Source: Roseomonas sp. KE2513 (GTDB lineage: Bacteria; Pseudomonadota; Alphaproteobacteria; Acetobacterales; Acetobacteraceae). From it: 64,000 nucleotides of DNA. Below the pieces are notes generated by a model. The model saw nothing but the letters and a program-made list of their open reading frames with translations. It searched no databases and had not been told where the DNA came from. The stretch is taken from positions 1 to 64,000 of the forward strand of contig NZ_RCVR01000015.1 of NCBI RefSeq assembly GCF_016107305.1, written 5' to 3'. Position numbers and translations under genes: made by a program. Below are positions 27,501-40,935 of the stretch, piece by piece. Position 1 is the first letter of the stretch; every line of letters begins with the position of its first letter.

Positions 27501-28657
27501 ACGGTCGCGGCATGGGCGTGGTCGGCCTCGATCTGGGCGAGGCGCTCGGCGGCGGCGTCGCGCGCGGCGCGGGCGCGGGCCTCGGCGGCGGCCAGGCCCT
27601 CGCCCTCCACGCGGCGGCGCTCCAGCGCGGTGCGAGCGGCGGCCTCGGCGGCGCGGGGGCCGGGCAGGGCCATGTCGGCCGCGTGGGCGCGGCGGGTCGC
27701 GGCCTCGGCCGCTGCCTCGGCGGCGCGGGTCGCGGCGCGCGCCGCATCGAGCGCGTGACGGGCGGAGAGGAGCTGCCCCTCCGCGCGTGCGGCCAGCAGC
27801 GCCATCCACTCCGCCTCCGCCGCGCGAGTGAGGCCGGAGAGGTTGCGATAGCGTGCCGCCTGCCGCGCCTGCTTGCGGAGCGACTCGCGCTGCGTCTCGA
27901 GCTGCGTGCGCAGGTCGTCGGCGCGGGTGAGGTTCGTCTCGGCCTGGCGCAGCTTCAGCTCGGCCTCGTGGCGGCGGGCGCGCAGGCCGGCGGTGCCGGC
28001 GGCCTCCTCCAGCACGCCGCGCCGCTCCTCGGGCTTGGCGCCGATGAGGGCGGAGACGCGGCCCTGGCTGACCATGCCCGAGGCCCGCGCGCCCGAGCCG
28101 ATATCCGCGAACAGGGTCGCGACGTCGCGCCCGCGCGCCTCCTTGCCGTTGATGCGATAGCCGGTGCCCGCGCCGCGCTCGATCCGGCGGGTGATCTCGA
28201 GATCCGCCATCTCGGAATTGGGCGGCGGCGCGAGGCCAGCTGCCTCCTCCAGGCTCAGCGTCACCTCGGCCTGGTTGCGGCCGGCGCGGGTGGAGGTGCC
28301 GGCGAAGATGACGTCGTCCATCTCGCCGCCGCGCATGGCCCGGGCGTTGGTCTCGCCCATGGCCCAGCGAAGGGCTTCCACCACGTTGGACTTGCCGCAG
28401 CCATTGGGGCCGACGATGCCCGTCAGCCCTGGCAGGACCTCCACCGTCGTCGCCTCGGCGAAGGACTTGAAACCGGCGATCCGGAGCCGCGCGAGGGTGG
28501 CCGTGCGGGGCTCGCGGAAGCCGTCCGGCGCCGCGTCCTCGGCGTCGTTCGGCGTAGGGTCGCCGGAGGCCGCCCCCGCGAAGGCCCCGGCCTCCTCCGC
28601 CGGGCTTTCCAGTGCCCCAGACAGGCCGGGGCCGGGCGGCGCGGCGGGGTTGTCCAT
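24518..28657 (-). CDS. smc: Chromosome segregation protein SMC
   Basis: ATPase that, with ScpA and ScpB, compacts and segregates the chromosome. Walker A GPNGCGKSN lies at about residues 82-91, a hinge at about 660-735 is flanked by two long Ala/Glu/Arg-rich coiled coils, and the C-terminal head carries LSGGEQALTALSL (about 1280) and Walker B VCVLDEVDAPLDD. At 1379 residues it is longer than the usual 1150-1200, mainly in Ala-rich coiled coil. The ATG at 28657 overlaps the stop of the DsbA-like gene; the frame runs on upstream only as a shadow of that gene. Residues 1-50 before TLARLRIAGFKSF look like a poorly conserved extension. Confidence 0.93.
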   Translation of the reverse strand: MDNPAAPPGPGLSGALESPAEEAGAFAGAASGDPTPNDAEDAAPDGFREPRTATLARLRIAGFKSFAEATTVEVLPGLTGIVGPNGCGKSNVVEALRWAMGETNARAMRGGEMDDVIFAGTSTRAGRNQAEVTLSLEEAAGLAPPPNSEMADLEITRRIERGAGTGYRINGKEARGRDVATLFADIGSGARASGMVSQGRVSALIGAKPEERRGVLEEAAGTAGLRARRHEAELKLRQAETNLTRADDLRTQLETQRESLRKQARQAARYRNLSGLTRAAEAEWMALLAARAEGQLLSARHALDAARAATRAAEAAAEAATRRAHAADMALPGPRAAEAAARTALERRRVEGEGLAAAEARARAARDAAAERLAQIEADHAHAATVVHDAEVAQARLTEEAGALAAALAALPARVEAAAEALALAEDEARAAEGAAERAAEAAAEAALAFERLQDARRGADAELRRLTAEAARLEEERAKAAAANVSPEALSSAAAEVEAADAALAAARSALERAEAARAEAALAEAEARRAATAAEADEATARDAARAAAERARRAIEGHDRLVREHAQALAACIPAERQEAARREEREAARAAEAAAEALSDAEGARAAAAAALSRARTTESEAGAARARAAAEAQGLAALLRAGEGGSAAPILDSVSVPPGLEAALGAALGEALDCPADIKAPRHWRNLPPLADLPSLPEGATPLAEIVQAPPELARALSQIGLVEDEARGPAMQAGLAPGQALVARSGGFWRWDGLGANPGAPSAGAERLRQRNRLRAREAARDAADAALVKARAEAEAARASDAAAAAADGAARAARREAEARLARARQEAARLAAGAALADSRLAALTPALERAAAERAEAEAALESARAAQAALPDTAAARAARDAAATALRGLAAAEEAARTARRNAEGRLDAARRGQAALAARAAAAEGRLAALEPQIARLAGQRAEAEATRAAVEASGADLTDPEAARAAALAARTALAEARRREADARAERRALEAEAERLAARRAALEGEEASWGTRRADASARLIALAARREAAATEAAAVADEPEQAAALLAGAARMLAEVEAAHATAAAALAAAETEARDAAEARRLADAAFAAAREAQARADGAAARAEDEGRAVATRIMERLGPDIELPDPSEDLSDAAEERARRKAERLAREREEMGPVNLRAEVEMAEVEERLANLEREREEIGHAIAKLRGSIGHLNREGRERLRAVFDRVDTEFRALFTRLFGGGRAHLALVGSDDVLEAGLEIYAEPPGKKLSALSLLSGGEQALTALSLIFAVFRCQPAPVCVLDEVDAPLDDANVERLCGLLEAMAEGGTRFLVVTHHPLTMARMHRLYGVTMQERGVSRLLSVDLGRAVEMVEA

Positions 28658-29274
28658 CAGGAGGCGGAGACGCCCGCCAGCTCCGCGAAGCGCTCGAAGC
28701 TCAGCGCGCCGGGGCTGGGGCGGTTGTTGAACACGAAGGTCGGGGTGGAGCTGACGTTGAACTCCTGCTGCGCCTTCATCCGGCTCTCGAGGATGCCGCG
28801 CTGCAGGCCCTGGTCGGCAATGGCGGCGTCCACCTGCGCGCGGCTCATGCCCGCCAGCGCCGCGATCTTCGCGATCTCGGCGATGTTGTCGGCGCCGCGG
28901 GCAAAGGCCCAGCGATCCTGCGAGGCAAAGAGGGCGCTGACGAAGCCCTCGTAGCGCTCCGGCGGCAAGGCGCGCGCGACCATGGCCGCGGCCAGCGCCA
29001 CCTGGTCCAGCGGGAAGTCGCGCCAGATCATCCGCACCTTGCCCGAATCCACCAGCCGCGACTTCACCTGCGGCCAGGTGCGGTTGTGGAAGTCCGCGCA
29101 GTGCGAGCAGGTGAGGGAGAAGTACTCGATCACGGCCGTCGCCTCGGGCTTGCCGGCCGAGCGCTCGCCGAGGCGCGGATCGGCCACCGGTGCCTGGGCG
29201 AGCGCCAGGGACGGCACCAGCGCGGCGGAGGGGGCGGCGAGGAGAAGGCTGCGGCGGGCGATGCGCATCGTCAC
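28657..29274 (-). CDS. DsbA/DsbG-like thioredoxin-fold thiol-disulfide protein
   Basis: 205 residues with a signal peptide (MRIARRSLLLAAPSAALVPSLALAQ), so periplasmic. The active-site CxxC is CSHC (FSLTCSHCADFH) and the cis-Pro loop is STPTF. The fold has the helical insertion seen in DsbA. It should oxidise or isomerise disulfides in exported proteins. It precedes smc with a 4-base overlap; the functional link is unclear. The ATG at 29268 is an alternative start. Confidence 0.9.
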   Translation of the reverse strand: MTMRIARRSLLLAAPSAALVPSLALAQAPVADPRLGERSAGKPEATAVIEYFSLTCSHCADFHNRTWPQVKSRLVDSGKVRMIWRDFPLDQVALAAAMVARALPPERYEGFVSALFASQDRWAFARGADNIAEIAKIAALAGMSRAQVDAAIADQGLQRGILESRMKAQQEFNVSSTPTFVFNNRPSPGALSFERFAELAGVSAS

Positions 29275-29326
29275 GGAGTTCCCATGCTGGCGGGCCGTAT
29301 CGGCCGATCACGAGGTTCGGAGCGTC

Positions 29327-29863
29327 TCAGCGGGCTCGATAAACCCCGCGGGCCAATCTTGCCAGGGCATCCCGCAGCGGAGCGTTGCCGACCGTGTCCA
29401 GTGCGCCACGAACGGTTTCGGGCAGGGGCGCCGAAGGCTTGGCGGGCGCCTTGCGCGGTGCGGTGGGCGCCTGCTGGACGAAGCGCAGCGCCTCCACCGT
29501 GACGGCGCCGAGCGCCGCGTTGATCCGCCCGATGAGCTGCGGCCCGAGATGCTGCAACTCCATCGCGATGGGGCCCGAGCAGCCGATGGTGAGGGTGCTG
29601 CCCGTGAGCCGCCGCGGCACCGTCACGGCCGCGATGGCGGGGCCGACGATCTCCGTCCACTCGGCCATCAGCAGCGCGCCCGCCGGGCTGCGCCGCTTGA
29701 AGGCGGGGCGGGTGAGGCGCGGCACGAGAGCGCCGAGCGGGCGCAGGCCGAGTTCCGGCCGCGGCTCCTCATAGGGAAGCGGTCCGCGCGCCGCGTTCCG
29801 GCGCAGGGGGCTTGCCTTTGGGCGCGTCGCCCCCTCCCCTGGTCCTGCCTTGTCCGACGTCAT
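29327..29863 (-). CDS. DciA-like protein (DUF721)
   Basis: 178 residues. The DUF721 region runs from about LGALVPRLTRPAFKRRSPAG to ELQHLGPQLIGRINAALG, with MAEWTEIVGPAIAAVTVPRRL at its core. DciA-type proteins help load the replicative helicase DnaB in bacteria lacking DnaC. The chosen ATG lies 14 bp inside the divergent mutY coding region, so the two 5' ends overlap. A later non-ATG start would remove the overlap, because the first 45 residues are poorly conserved. Confidence 0.82.
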   Translation of the reverse strand: MTSDKAGPGEGATRPKASPLRRNAARGPLPYEEPRPELGLRPLGALVPRLTRPAFKRRSPAGALLMAEWTEIVGPAIAAVTVPRRLTGSTLTIGCSGPIAMELQHLGPQLIGRINAALGAVTVEALRFVQQAPTAPRKAPAKPSAPLPETVRGALDTVGNAPLRDALARLARGVYRAR

Positions 29864-31010
29864 TCCCGATCCCCCCTCCGCCGTCCCGCTGCTGGCCTGG
29901 TACGACCGCCACCGCCGTAGCCTGCCCTGGCGCGTCGCCGCCCCGCCGCCGGGCGAGGCCCGCGCCGAGGCCGATCCATACCGCATCTGGCTCTCGGAGG
30001 TGATGCTCCAGCAGACGACCGTCGCGACCGTCGGGCCGCGCTACGCCCGCTTCCTCGAGCGCTTCCCCGACGTGGCCGCCCTGGCCGCGGCGCCCTGGGA
30101 GGAGGTGGCGGCGGAATGGGCGGGGCTCGGCTACTACGCCCGTGCCCGCAACCTGCACGCGGCCGCCCGCGCCGTGGTGGAACGGGGCGCCTTCCCGGAC
30201 ACCGAGGTGGGGCTGCGCGCCCTGCCGGGGATCGGCGCCTATACCGCTGCCGCGGTGGCCGCCATCGCCTTCGACCGCCCGACCGTGCCGGTGGACGGCA
30301 ATGTGGAGCGGGTGGTCGCGCGCCTTCTCGCCATCCGCGAGCCCCTGCCCGGCGCCCGCCGCTGGATCGGCCCGGCCAGCGCGCGCTTCATGGAGCAGGA
30401 GGCGGCGCGCGCCCGGCCGAGCGACTTCGTGCAGGCGCTCTTCGACCTTGGCGCCACCATCTGCACACCGCGCCGCCCAGCCTGCGCGCTCTGCCCTTGG
30501 CGTGGCGATTGCCGGGCACAGCGGGAGGGAATCCAGGAGAGCCTGCCGGCGAAAAGCCCGAAAGCGGCGCGCGGCCAGCGCTACGGCCTGCACTTCCTGG
30601 CACGCGACCCCGAGGGCCGCCTGCTGCTGGGCCGCCGCCCGCCGGAGGGGCTGCTCGGCGGCATGCTTGAAATTCCCGGCGCGCCCTGGCGTGAGGCACC
30701 CTGGGAATTGGGCGAGGCCCTGCCGCACGCGCCGCTGTCCGGCCTGTCCTGGCACCTGCGGCCTGGAGTGGCGCATCACGGCTTCACGCATATGGACCTC
30801 GAGATGCGCCTGGCAGAGGCCAAGGCTCCCGAGGGGCCCGCCCCTGAGGGGATGGCCTGGATGGAGCCCGAGGCCGCACGCGCCGCCCTGCCCACGGCGA
30901 TGCGGCGCCTTTTCACTCTCGCGGAGGGCCCGCTTGCCGAGGGCGCGGGCGGCGTGGCAAGCGGGGGTTCCGGGGCGCGGGGCGCCCGCAAGAAGGGGGT
31001 TTCCCGATGA
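29850..31010 (+). CDS. mutY: A/G-specific adenine DNA glycosylase MutY
   Basis: Removes adenine mispaired with 8-oxoguanine. 386 residues: catalytic Glu in SEVMLQQTTVATV, helix-hairpin-helix LPGIGAYTAAAVAAIAF with VDGNVERV, a [4Fe-4S] loop with Cys205, Cys212, Cys215 and Cys221, then a C-terminal NUDIX-like domain that reads 8-oxoG. The only start consistent with the conserved N-terminus is TTG at 29850, overlapping the divergent DciA-like gene. The stop overlaps bioY as ATGA. Confidence 0.94.
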   Translation: MSDVIPDPPSAVPLLAWYDRHRRSLPWRVAAPPPGEARAEADPYRIWLSEVMLQQTTVATVGPRYARFLERFPDVAALAAAPWEEVAAEWAGLGYYARARNLHAAARAVVERGAFPDTEVGLRALPGIGAYTAAAVAAIAFDRPTVPVDGNVERVVARLLAIREPLPGARRWIGPASARFMEQEAARARPSDFVQALFDLGATICTPRRPACALCPWRGDCRAQREGIQESLPAKSPKAARGQRYGLHFLARDPEGRLLLGRRPPEGLLGGMLEIPGAPWREAPWELGEALPHAPLSGLSWHLRPGVAHHGFTHMDLEMRLAEAKAPEGPAPEGMAWMEPEAARAALPTAMRRLFTLAEGPLAEGAGGVASGGSGARGARKKGVSR

Positions 31011-31528
31011 CGGCCATCCAGGGTCTCGCAGCGCGGCCGGCGCTTCGCTTCCTCGCCTCCGCGCTGCTGGGCTCCGCGGTGCTCGCGGCCTCCGCGCAGG
31101 TGAGCCTGCCGATGTGGCCGGTGCCCGCCACCCTGCAGACCCTCGCGGTGCTGCTGCTCGGCGCGCTCGGCGGGTCGCGGCTCGGGGCCGCCTCCGTGAT
31201 CCTCTACCTCGCGGAGGGCGCGATGGGCCTGCCGGTCTTTGCCGCGGGCACCGCCGGCCCCGCCGTGCTGATGGGCCCGACCGCCGGCTTCCTCCTTGGC
31301 TTCGTCGCCTCCGCCGTCATCGCGGGTCGTGCGGGCGAGGGCGCGCTGCGCCAGGCGCTGGTGCTGACCGCGGCCCACCTCGCGGTCTTCGTGCCGGGCG
31401 TGCTGTGGCTCTCGGGCTATGTGGGAATCGAGCGCGCGCTGATGACGGGCTTCGTGCTCTTCGTGCCGGGCACGGCGGTGAAGACCGCGCTGGCCTTCGC
31501 GACGTTGCGGGCGCTTCGCCGGGGCTGA
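31007..31528 (+). CDS. bioY: Biotin transporter BioY
   Basis: S-component of a biotin ECF transporter: 173 residues with about six hydrophobic segments and the family pattern VSLPMWPVPATLQTLAVLLLGALGG ... EGAMGLPVFA. It takes up biotin alone or with BioMN, which are not in this window. It is translationally coupled to mutY by a 4-base overlap, an unusual partner in function. Confidence 0.92.
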   Translation: MTAIQGLAARPALRFLASALLGSAVLAASAQVSLPMWPVPATLQTLAVLLLGALGGSRLGAASVILYLAEGAMGLPVFAAGTAGPAVLMGPTAGFLLGFVASAVIAGRAGEGALRQALVLTAAHLAVFVPGVLWLSGYVGIERALMTGFVLFVPGTAVKTALAFATLRALRRG

Positions 31529-31603
31529 TCCCGCGTAGCTATTCGCGTTCCCGGCACTTGTATTGCCGAGTGCCTGTGCTGGCTTGGCGTCGCTGGTGAC
31601 CCC

Positions 31604-31832
31604 GGGGAGAGGAAGAAGGAATTCTTCCTCTCCCCAGCCCCCTCACCATCATCTTCTTCTATCCGTTTGATATACCCTGCAGTCGGTGCGCCTCGGGTCG
31701 TGGACCCGAGGCGATGGCACGTTCAGGAAACGGAACCGGCCCTCAGGCACCGCATCCGCGAAAGCCAGACGGGGATCCAAGGGCCTCAGGCCCTTGGCGG
31801 GTGAGGTCTGGAGAGGGCGGAGCCCTCTCCAG
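31604..31832. repeat. Intergenic hairpin repeat, copy B
   Basis: Four perfect hairpins in order: 14 bp at 31604-31635 (GGGGAGAGGAAGAA / TTCTTCCTCTCCCC), 11 bp at 31689-31713 (CGCCTCGGGTC / GACCCGAGGCG), 9 bp at 31777-31797 (CCAAGGGCC / GGCCCTTGG, loop TCA) and 11 bp at 31808-31832 (CTGGAGAGGGC / GCCCTCTCCAG). The order, loops and much of the spacer sequence match copy C. I see no protein-coding gene in the 346-bp gap between bioY and the Bug gene. Confidence 0.85.
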
Positions 31833-31874
31833 CGCCACAAGCACCGCATGGCTCAGGACTTCTACAGACCGGTA

Positions 31875-32849
31875 TCAATCCAGCCGCACGTTGTTCGCGC
31901 GGATCAACGCCGTGTAGGTCTCCGTCTCCTGATCCAGCCAGCGGCGGAAGGGATCCGGCCCCTCCGTGCGCGGCTCGCCGCCGAGGTCCTTCAGGCGCGC
32001 GGCGACGGCGGGCTGCGCCAGGGCCGCGGCCAGTTCCGCGTGCAGGCGCTCCAACAGGGGGCGCGGCGTGGCGCCCTGGGCCATGACGCCCTGCCAGGTT
32101 CCGGCGTCGACGGCGGGCCAGCCCACCTCGCGGAAGGTCGGCACATCCGGCAGCGCGGCCAGGCGGTGGGCGCCGGTCACAGCCACGGCGCGCAGCTGGT
32201 TGCTGGTGGCATAAGCCTGGGCCTGGGTGGCACCCGCGATGGTCAGGTCCGCCTCGCCCGAGACGACGGCGGTGAGCGCGGGGGCGCCGCCGCGATAGGG
32301 CACATGCGTCATCTCCCGCCCCCAGGCATCGGCGAGCTGGATGAGCGTAAGATGCGAGGAGGTGCCGACGCCCGAATTGCCCGCGTTCAGCGGCCGGGGC
32401 GACGATTTGACGAAGGCGGCCAGCCCCGCCGCGTCGCGCACCGGCAGCTTGTTGGCGACCCCGAGGATATAGGGCGCGTAGATGAGCATCGTGACCGGCG
32501 CGAGGTCCTTCGTGTTGTCGAAGGGCAGCCGGGGGAAGAGCGCCGGGTTGGTCGCGATGGTCGTCACGTCCATCAGAAGCAGCGTGTGACCATCGGGCGG
32601 GCTCTTCGCGACCACGTCCGCGCCGATGTTGCCGCCCGCACCGGCGCGGTTCTCGACCACGACGTTCTGGCCGAGCGTGCGCGTCAGCTCGGGCGCGACC
32701 AGCCGGGCGAGGATGTCGCTCGTGCCACCCGGCGGGTTCGGGACGATGAGGCGGATCGTATGGTCGAAACCCTGGGCGCGGAGGGCGGGCGCGGCGAGGG
32801 GCGTCAGCGCGATGGCGACACCCCCTCGCACGAGCTGGCGGCGGTTCAT
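31875..32849 (-). CDS. Bug-family solute-binding protein
   Basis: 324 residues, TctC/Bug type, with an export signal (MNRRQLVRGGVAIALTPLAAPALRAQ) and then IRLIVPNPPGGTSDILARLVAPEL. The VPYRGGAPALTAVVSGEADL motif is present. AAGGG lies about 10 bases before the chosen ATG; an ATG six codons earlier is also possible. There is no membrane partner gene. It is a distant relative of the protein at 13885, not a duplicate. Confidence 0.9.
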   Translation of the reverse strand: MNRRQLVRGGVAIALTPLAAPALRAQGFDHTIRLIVPNPPGGTSDILARLVAPELTRTLGQNVVVENRAGAGGNIGADVVAKSPPDGHTLLLMDVTTIATNPALFPRLPFDNTKDLAPVTMLIYAPYILGVANKLPVRDAAGLAAFVKSSPRPLNAGNSGVGTSSHLTLIQLADAWGREMTHVPYRGGAPALTAVVSGEADLTIAGATQAQAYATSNQLRAVAVTGAHRLAALPDVPTFREVGWPAVDAGTWQGVMAQGATPRPLLERLHAELAAALAQPAVAARLKDLGGEPRTEGPDPFRRWLDQETETYTALIRANNVRLD

Positions 32850-32965
32850 CCTGGGCGTTCCCTTCATCTCTCTTCTCGGCACCTTCGCCATGCGGCGCGG
32901 CGCGCGGGAAGCTTGAAGGGGGATCAAGGGCGACGCAAACGGAAGGCGCGTCTGGAGGGGCCGGC

Positions 32966-35571
<2,606 letters not shown>

Positions 35572-35677
35572 GGGGGCTCCTGTCAGCGCCGACAGATTCG
35601 CGCGGGACGGCGGCGGAGGGAAGGGCGAAGCTTCAAGAGGCGGAAGAGCCCGGCCCCGCCGTTACCCCTCACCCCGG

Positions 35678-36646
35678 TCAGAGCCCGCGCGTGAGAAGCT
35701 CGTCGCCCGGCCCGAGGATCGCGCCGGCCCCGCCGCGAAGCGTAGCCGCGGCCGCCGCGTCCCCGCGCAGCACCGCGTCGAGGAAGGTGACGGAGAGCGC
35801 GGCGGCGCGGGCGTGATAGGTGGCGTCGGCGTAGCGGCCTCCGGCTTCCTGCTCGTCCGCGAAACTGGCATGGGCGGCGCCGCGCAGCACGGCCAGGGCA
35901 CCGGGATTGGTGGAGCCCTCAAAGGGCGCCCGGCGGGCGGGGGCGCGGATGCCCTCGATAAAGCCGTGATCCTCGGTGCCGGTCACGTGCAGCAGCGGGG
36001 CGGCGATACCCGCATAGGCCAGGCGCGGCGGCAGGCCGATAGCGGGGATGGGCGAGAGCGCGATCCCGGCCTTCAGGCGCGAATCGGGCAGGCCGAGGCC
36101 GCGGTCCCCGCCCGGCAGCCGCTCGCCCAGCATGTGCTGCACGGTCCAGGCACCGTAGGAGTGACCGGCGATGGCCAGCCGCGAGGGATCGGCGCGTTCG
36201 GGAGGGTTTGAGAGGGCGTATTTCACGTCCAGCAGCCGGTTCAGCGCGGCCTGCACGTCGAGCGCCCCAGCGACGAGGCCCGGCGCATTGGCGCCGCGCC
36301 AAAGGCTGTCGTCCGAGCCGATGTGCTGGAGGTGGATGGCGAGGTAGCCCGCCTCGGCCAGGGCGCGGCCGAGATAGCCGAGGCCCTCCCGCGAGCCGCC
36401 GAGCCCGTGGGAGAGGATGACTGCCGGCGCCGGGCCAGTGCCGGCGGGCGCGCGGATCAGCACGGGGATGTCGCGCGCGCGGGCGGCGTCGCGCCAGATG
36501 GTGCGGGTTTCGGTGATGCGGGCCTCCGCCGGCTTTTGGTTCGCCGAGGGGATGGCCGCGCAGCCCGGCGCGGCAAGGAAGGGCAGCAGGGCGGGCGCCG
36601 CGAGTAGCGCCCGGCGTCTCAGAGCGGGATGTCGTAGGTCCGCCAC
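35678..36646 (-). CDS. Exported alpha/beta hydrolase (dienelactone hydrolase/PAF-acetylhydrolase-like)
   Basis: 322 residues beginning with a signal sequence (RRRALLAAPALLPFLAAPGCAA), possibly a lipoprotein with Cys near residue 26, although the lipobox is not ideal. The fold markers are the oxyanion strand AVILSHGLGGSREGLGYLG, the nucleophile elbow AGHSYGAWT and a late His in GAAHASF. I chose the GTG at 36646; no ATG gives a sensible N-terminus. It overlaps the GNAT gene by 28 bases, so it is the last gene of the riboswitch-led operon. Substrate unknown. Confidence 0.8.
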   Translation of the reverse strand: MADLRHPALRRRALLAAPALLPFLAAPGCAAIPSANQKPAEARITETRTIWRDAARARDIPVLIRAPAGTGPAPAVILSHGLGGSREGLGYLGRALAEAGYLAIHLQHIGSDDSLWRGANAPGLVAGALDVQAALNRLLDVKYALSNPPERADPSRLAIAGHSYGAWTVQHMLGERLPGGDRGLGLPDSRLKAGIALSPIPAIGLPPRLAYAGIAAPLLHVTGTEDHGFIEGIRAPARRAPFEGSTNPGALAVLRGAAHASFADEQEAGGRYADATYHARAAALSVTFLDAVLRGDAAAAATLRGGAGAILGPGDELLTRGL

Positions 36647-37083
36647 GGCGTCAGCTTCGCGACCCGGTCGTAGACGGCGCGGGCGCGGGCATTGCTCTCG
36701 GCGGTGATCCAACGAATGACGCTCCAGCCGCGCCTGCGGCCTTCCTCGGCGATGGCTTCGATCAGCGCGTCGGCCACGCGCCGTCCATCCATCTGGGGGC
36801 CCCGCATCTGGGGATCGACGAAGAGATCGTCCAGGTAGCCGCCCGTGCTGGCCGAGAGCGGACGGGCGAAGGGGCGGAAATGGGCGAGGCCGACGGCGCG
36901 GCCCGCCTCGTCCTCCGCCACCAAGCCGCAGGACTCATGGTCGGGGTCGTGCAGCCAGGACCAGACGCGGTCGCGCATCTCGGGCGTCTGCGTCACGCCG
37001 TAGAACTCGGCATAGCCGGCATAGAGCCGGTCCCAGTCGGCGCGGTGCCGCGCCTCCACGGGGACGATGCGGAATCCGGTCAC
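36619..37083 (-). CDS. GNAT-family N-acetyltransferase
   Basis: 154 residues with the acetyl-CoA fold: GLVAEDEAGRAVGLAHFRPF, then YLDDLFVDPQMRGPQMDGRRVADALIEAIAEEGRRRGW, where motif A (usually Q/RxxGxG/A) is degenerate but recognisable. Its closest style is the small amino-acid or aminoglycoside-like acetyltransferases. It overlaps the NUDIX gene by four bases. Target unknown. Confidence 0.85.
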   Translation of the reverse strand: MTGFRIVPVEARHRADWDRLYAGYAEFYGVTQTPEMRDRVWSWLHDPDHESCGLVAEDEAGRAVGLAHFRPFARPLSASTGGYLDDLFVDPQMRGPQMDGRRVADALIEAIAEEGRRRGWSVIRWITAESNARARAVYDRVAKLTPWRTYDIPL

Positions 37084-37657
37084 GGGGCGTCCTTCAGGCT
37101 GAAGTCGAGGCGCCCCGCGGCGTGCAGGGCCAGGAGCAGCGAGGCAGTGTGCATGGACTGGGCGATCAGCCCCTCCCCCAGGCCCGCCAGCACGCGCGAC
37201 AGCGGCCAGAGCTCCACCGTGATGTCCTCCCCCACCTCGTGCGCGGTCGGGTGGGTTGCGGTGGCGCCGAGGGCGAGCACGGAATGGGCGCGGTTGCGAT
37301 GCGTGGCCGTGTTCGGGCTCAGCCCGCCGAGATGGCGGTAGGTGGGCGCGGTGTAGCCGGTTTCCTCCCGAAGCTCCCGCGCGGCGGCGGCGGCGGGGTC
37401 CGCATCGGCCCCGTCGATGGCGCCGGCCGGCAGCTCCAGCGTCCAGGCGCGGGCGCCGTGCCGGTACTGGCGCACCAGCACCAGCTCATCCGCCGGCGTG
37501 ATGGCGACGACGTGCACCCAGTCCGGGTAGGAGAGGGTGTAGAAGGGATCGAGCACGTTGCCGCGCGCATCCCGCACCGCGTCCGCGGTTACGTCGATCC
37601 AGCGGTCGCGCAGCGCCGTGCGGGAGGAGAGGACCTCCCAGGGCTTGGGATCGGCCG

Positions 37658-37661
<4 letters not shown>
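37080..37661 (-). CDS. NUDIX hydrolase, ADP-ribose pyrophosphatase-like
   Basis: 193 residues. The NUDIX box is recognisable as [24 protein letters not shown]; the REL-REETG metal-binding half is intact, while the first Glu of the textbook motif is replaced and the loop is slightly longer. The N-terminal region ([20 protein letters not shown]) is typical of ADP-ribose/nucleoside-diphosphate-sugar hydrolases. It starts inside the gcvP stop, so it is translated as part of the glycine-cleavage operon. Confidence 0.87.
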
Positions 37662-40557
<2,896 letters not shown>

Positions 40558-40561
<4 letters not shown>

Positions 40562-40935
40562 TTCCCGGCCTCCGCGTGCTTCGCGTAGGCGTCGGCGTCC
40601 ATCAGCTTGTCCGCGTCCGCCGCGTCGCGCGGGGTGATGGTGAAGAACCAGCCCTCCCCCATCGGGTCGCGGTTCACCAGGGCGGGGTCGTCCACCAGGG
40701 CGGCGTTCACCGCGGCGATCGTGCCGGCGACGGGCGCGTAGATGTCGGAGGCGGCCTTCACGCTCTCCACCACCGCCACGGCCTCCCCGGCCTCCACTTC
40801 CCGGCCCGGCTCGGGCAGGTCCACGAAGACGACGTCGCCCAGCGCGTCCTGCGCGTGGGTGGAGATGCCCACCACGGCCAGGCCGTCATCCAGGCGCACC
40901 CATTCGTGGCTCTCGGCGAAGCGGGTCTGGCTCAC
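40558..40935 (-). CDS. gcvH: Glycine cleavage system H-protein
   Basis: 125-residue lipoyl carrier that shuttles the aminomethyl group between P-, T- and L-proteins. The lipoylation site is Lys60 in [17 protein letters not shown], and the N-terminus [15 protein letters not shown] is typical. It overlaps gcvT and gcvP by four bases each. Confidence 0.97.
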
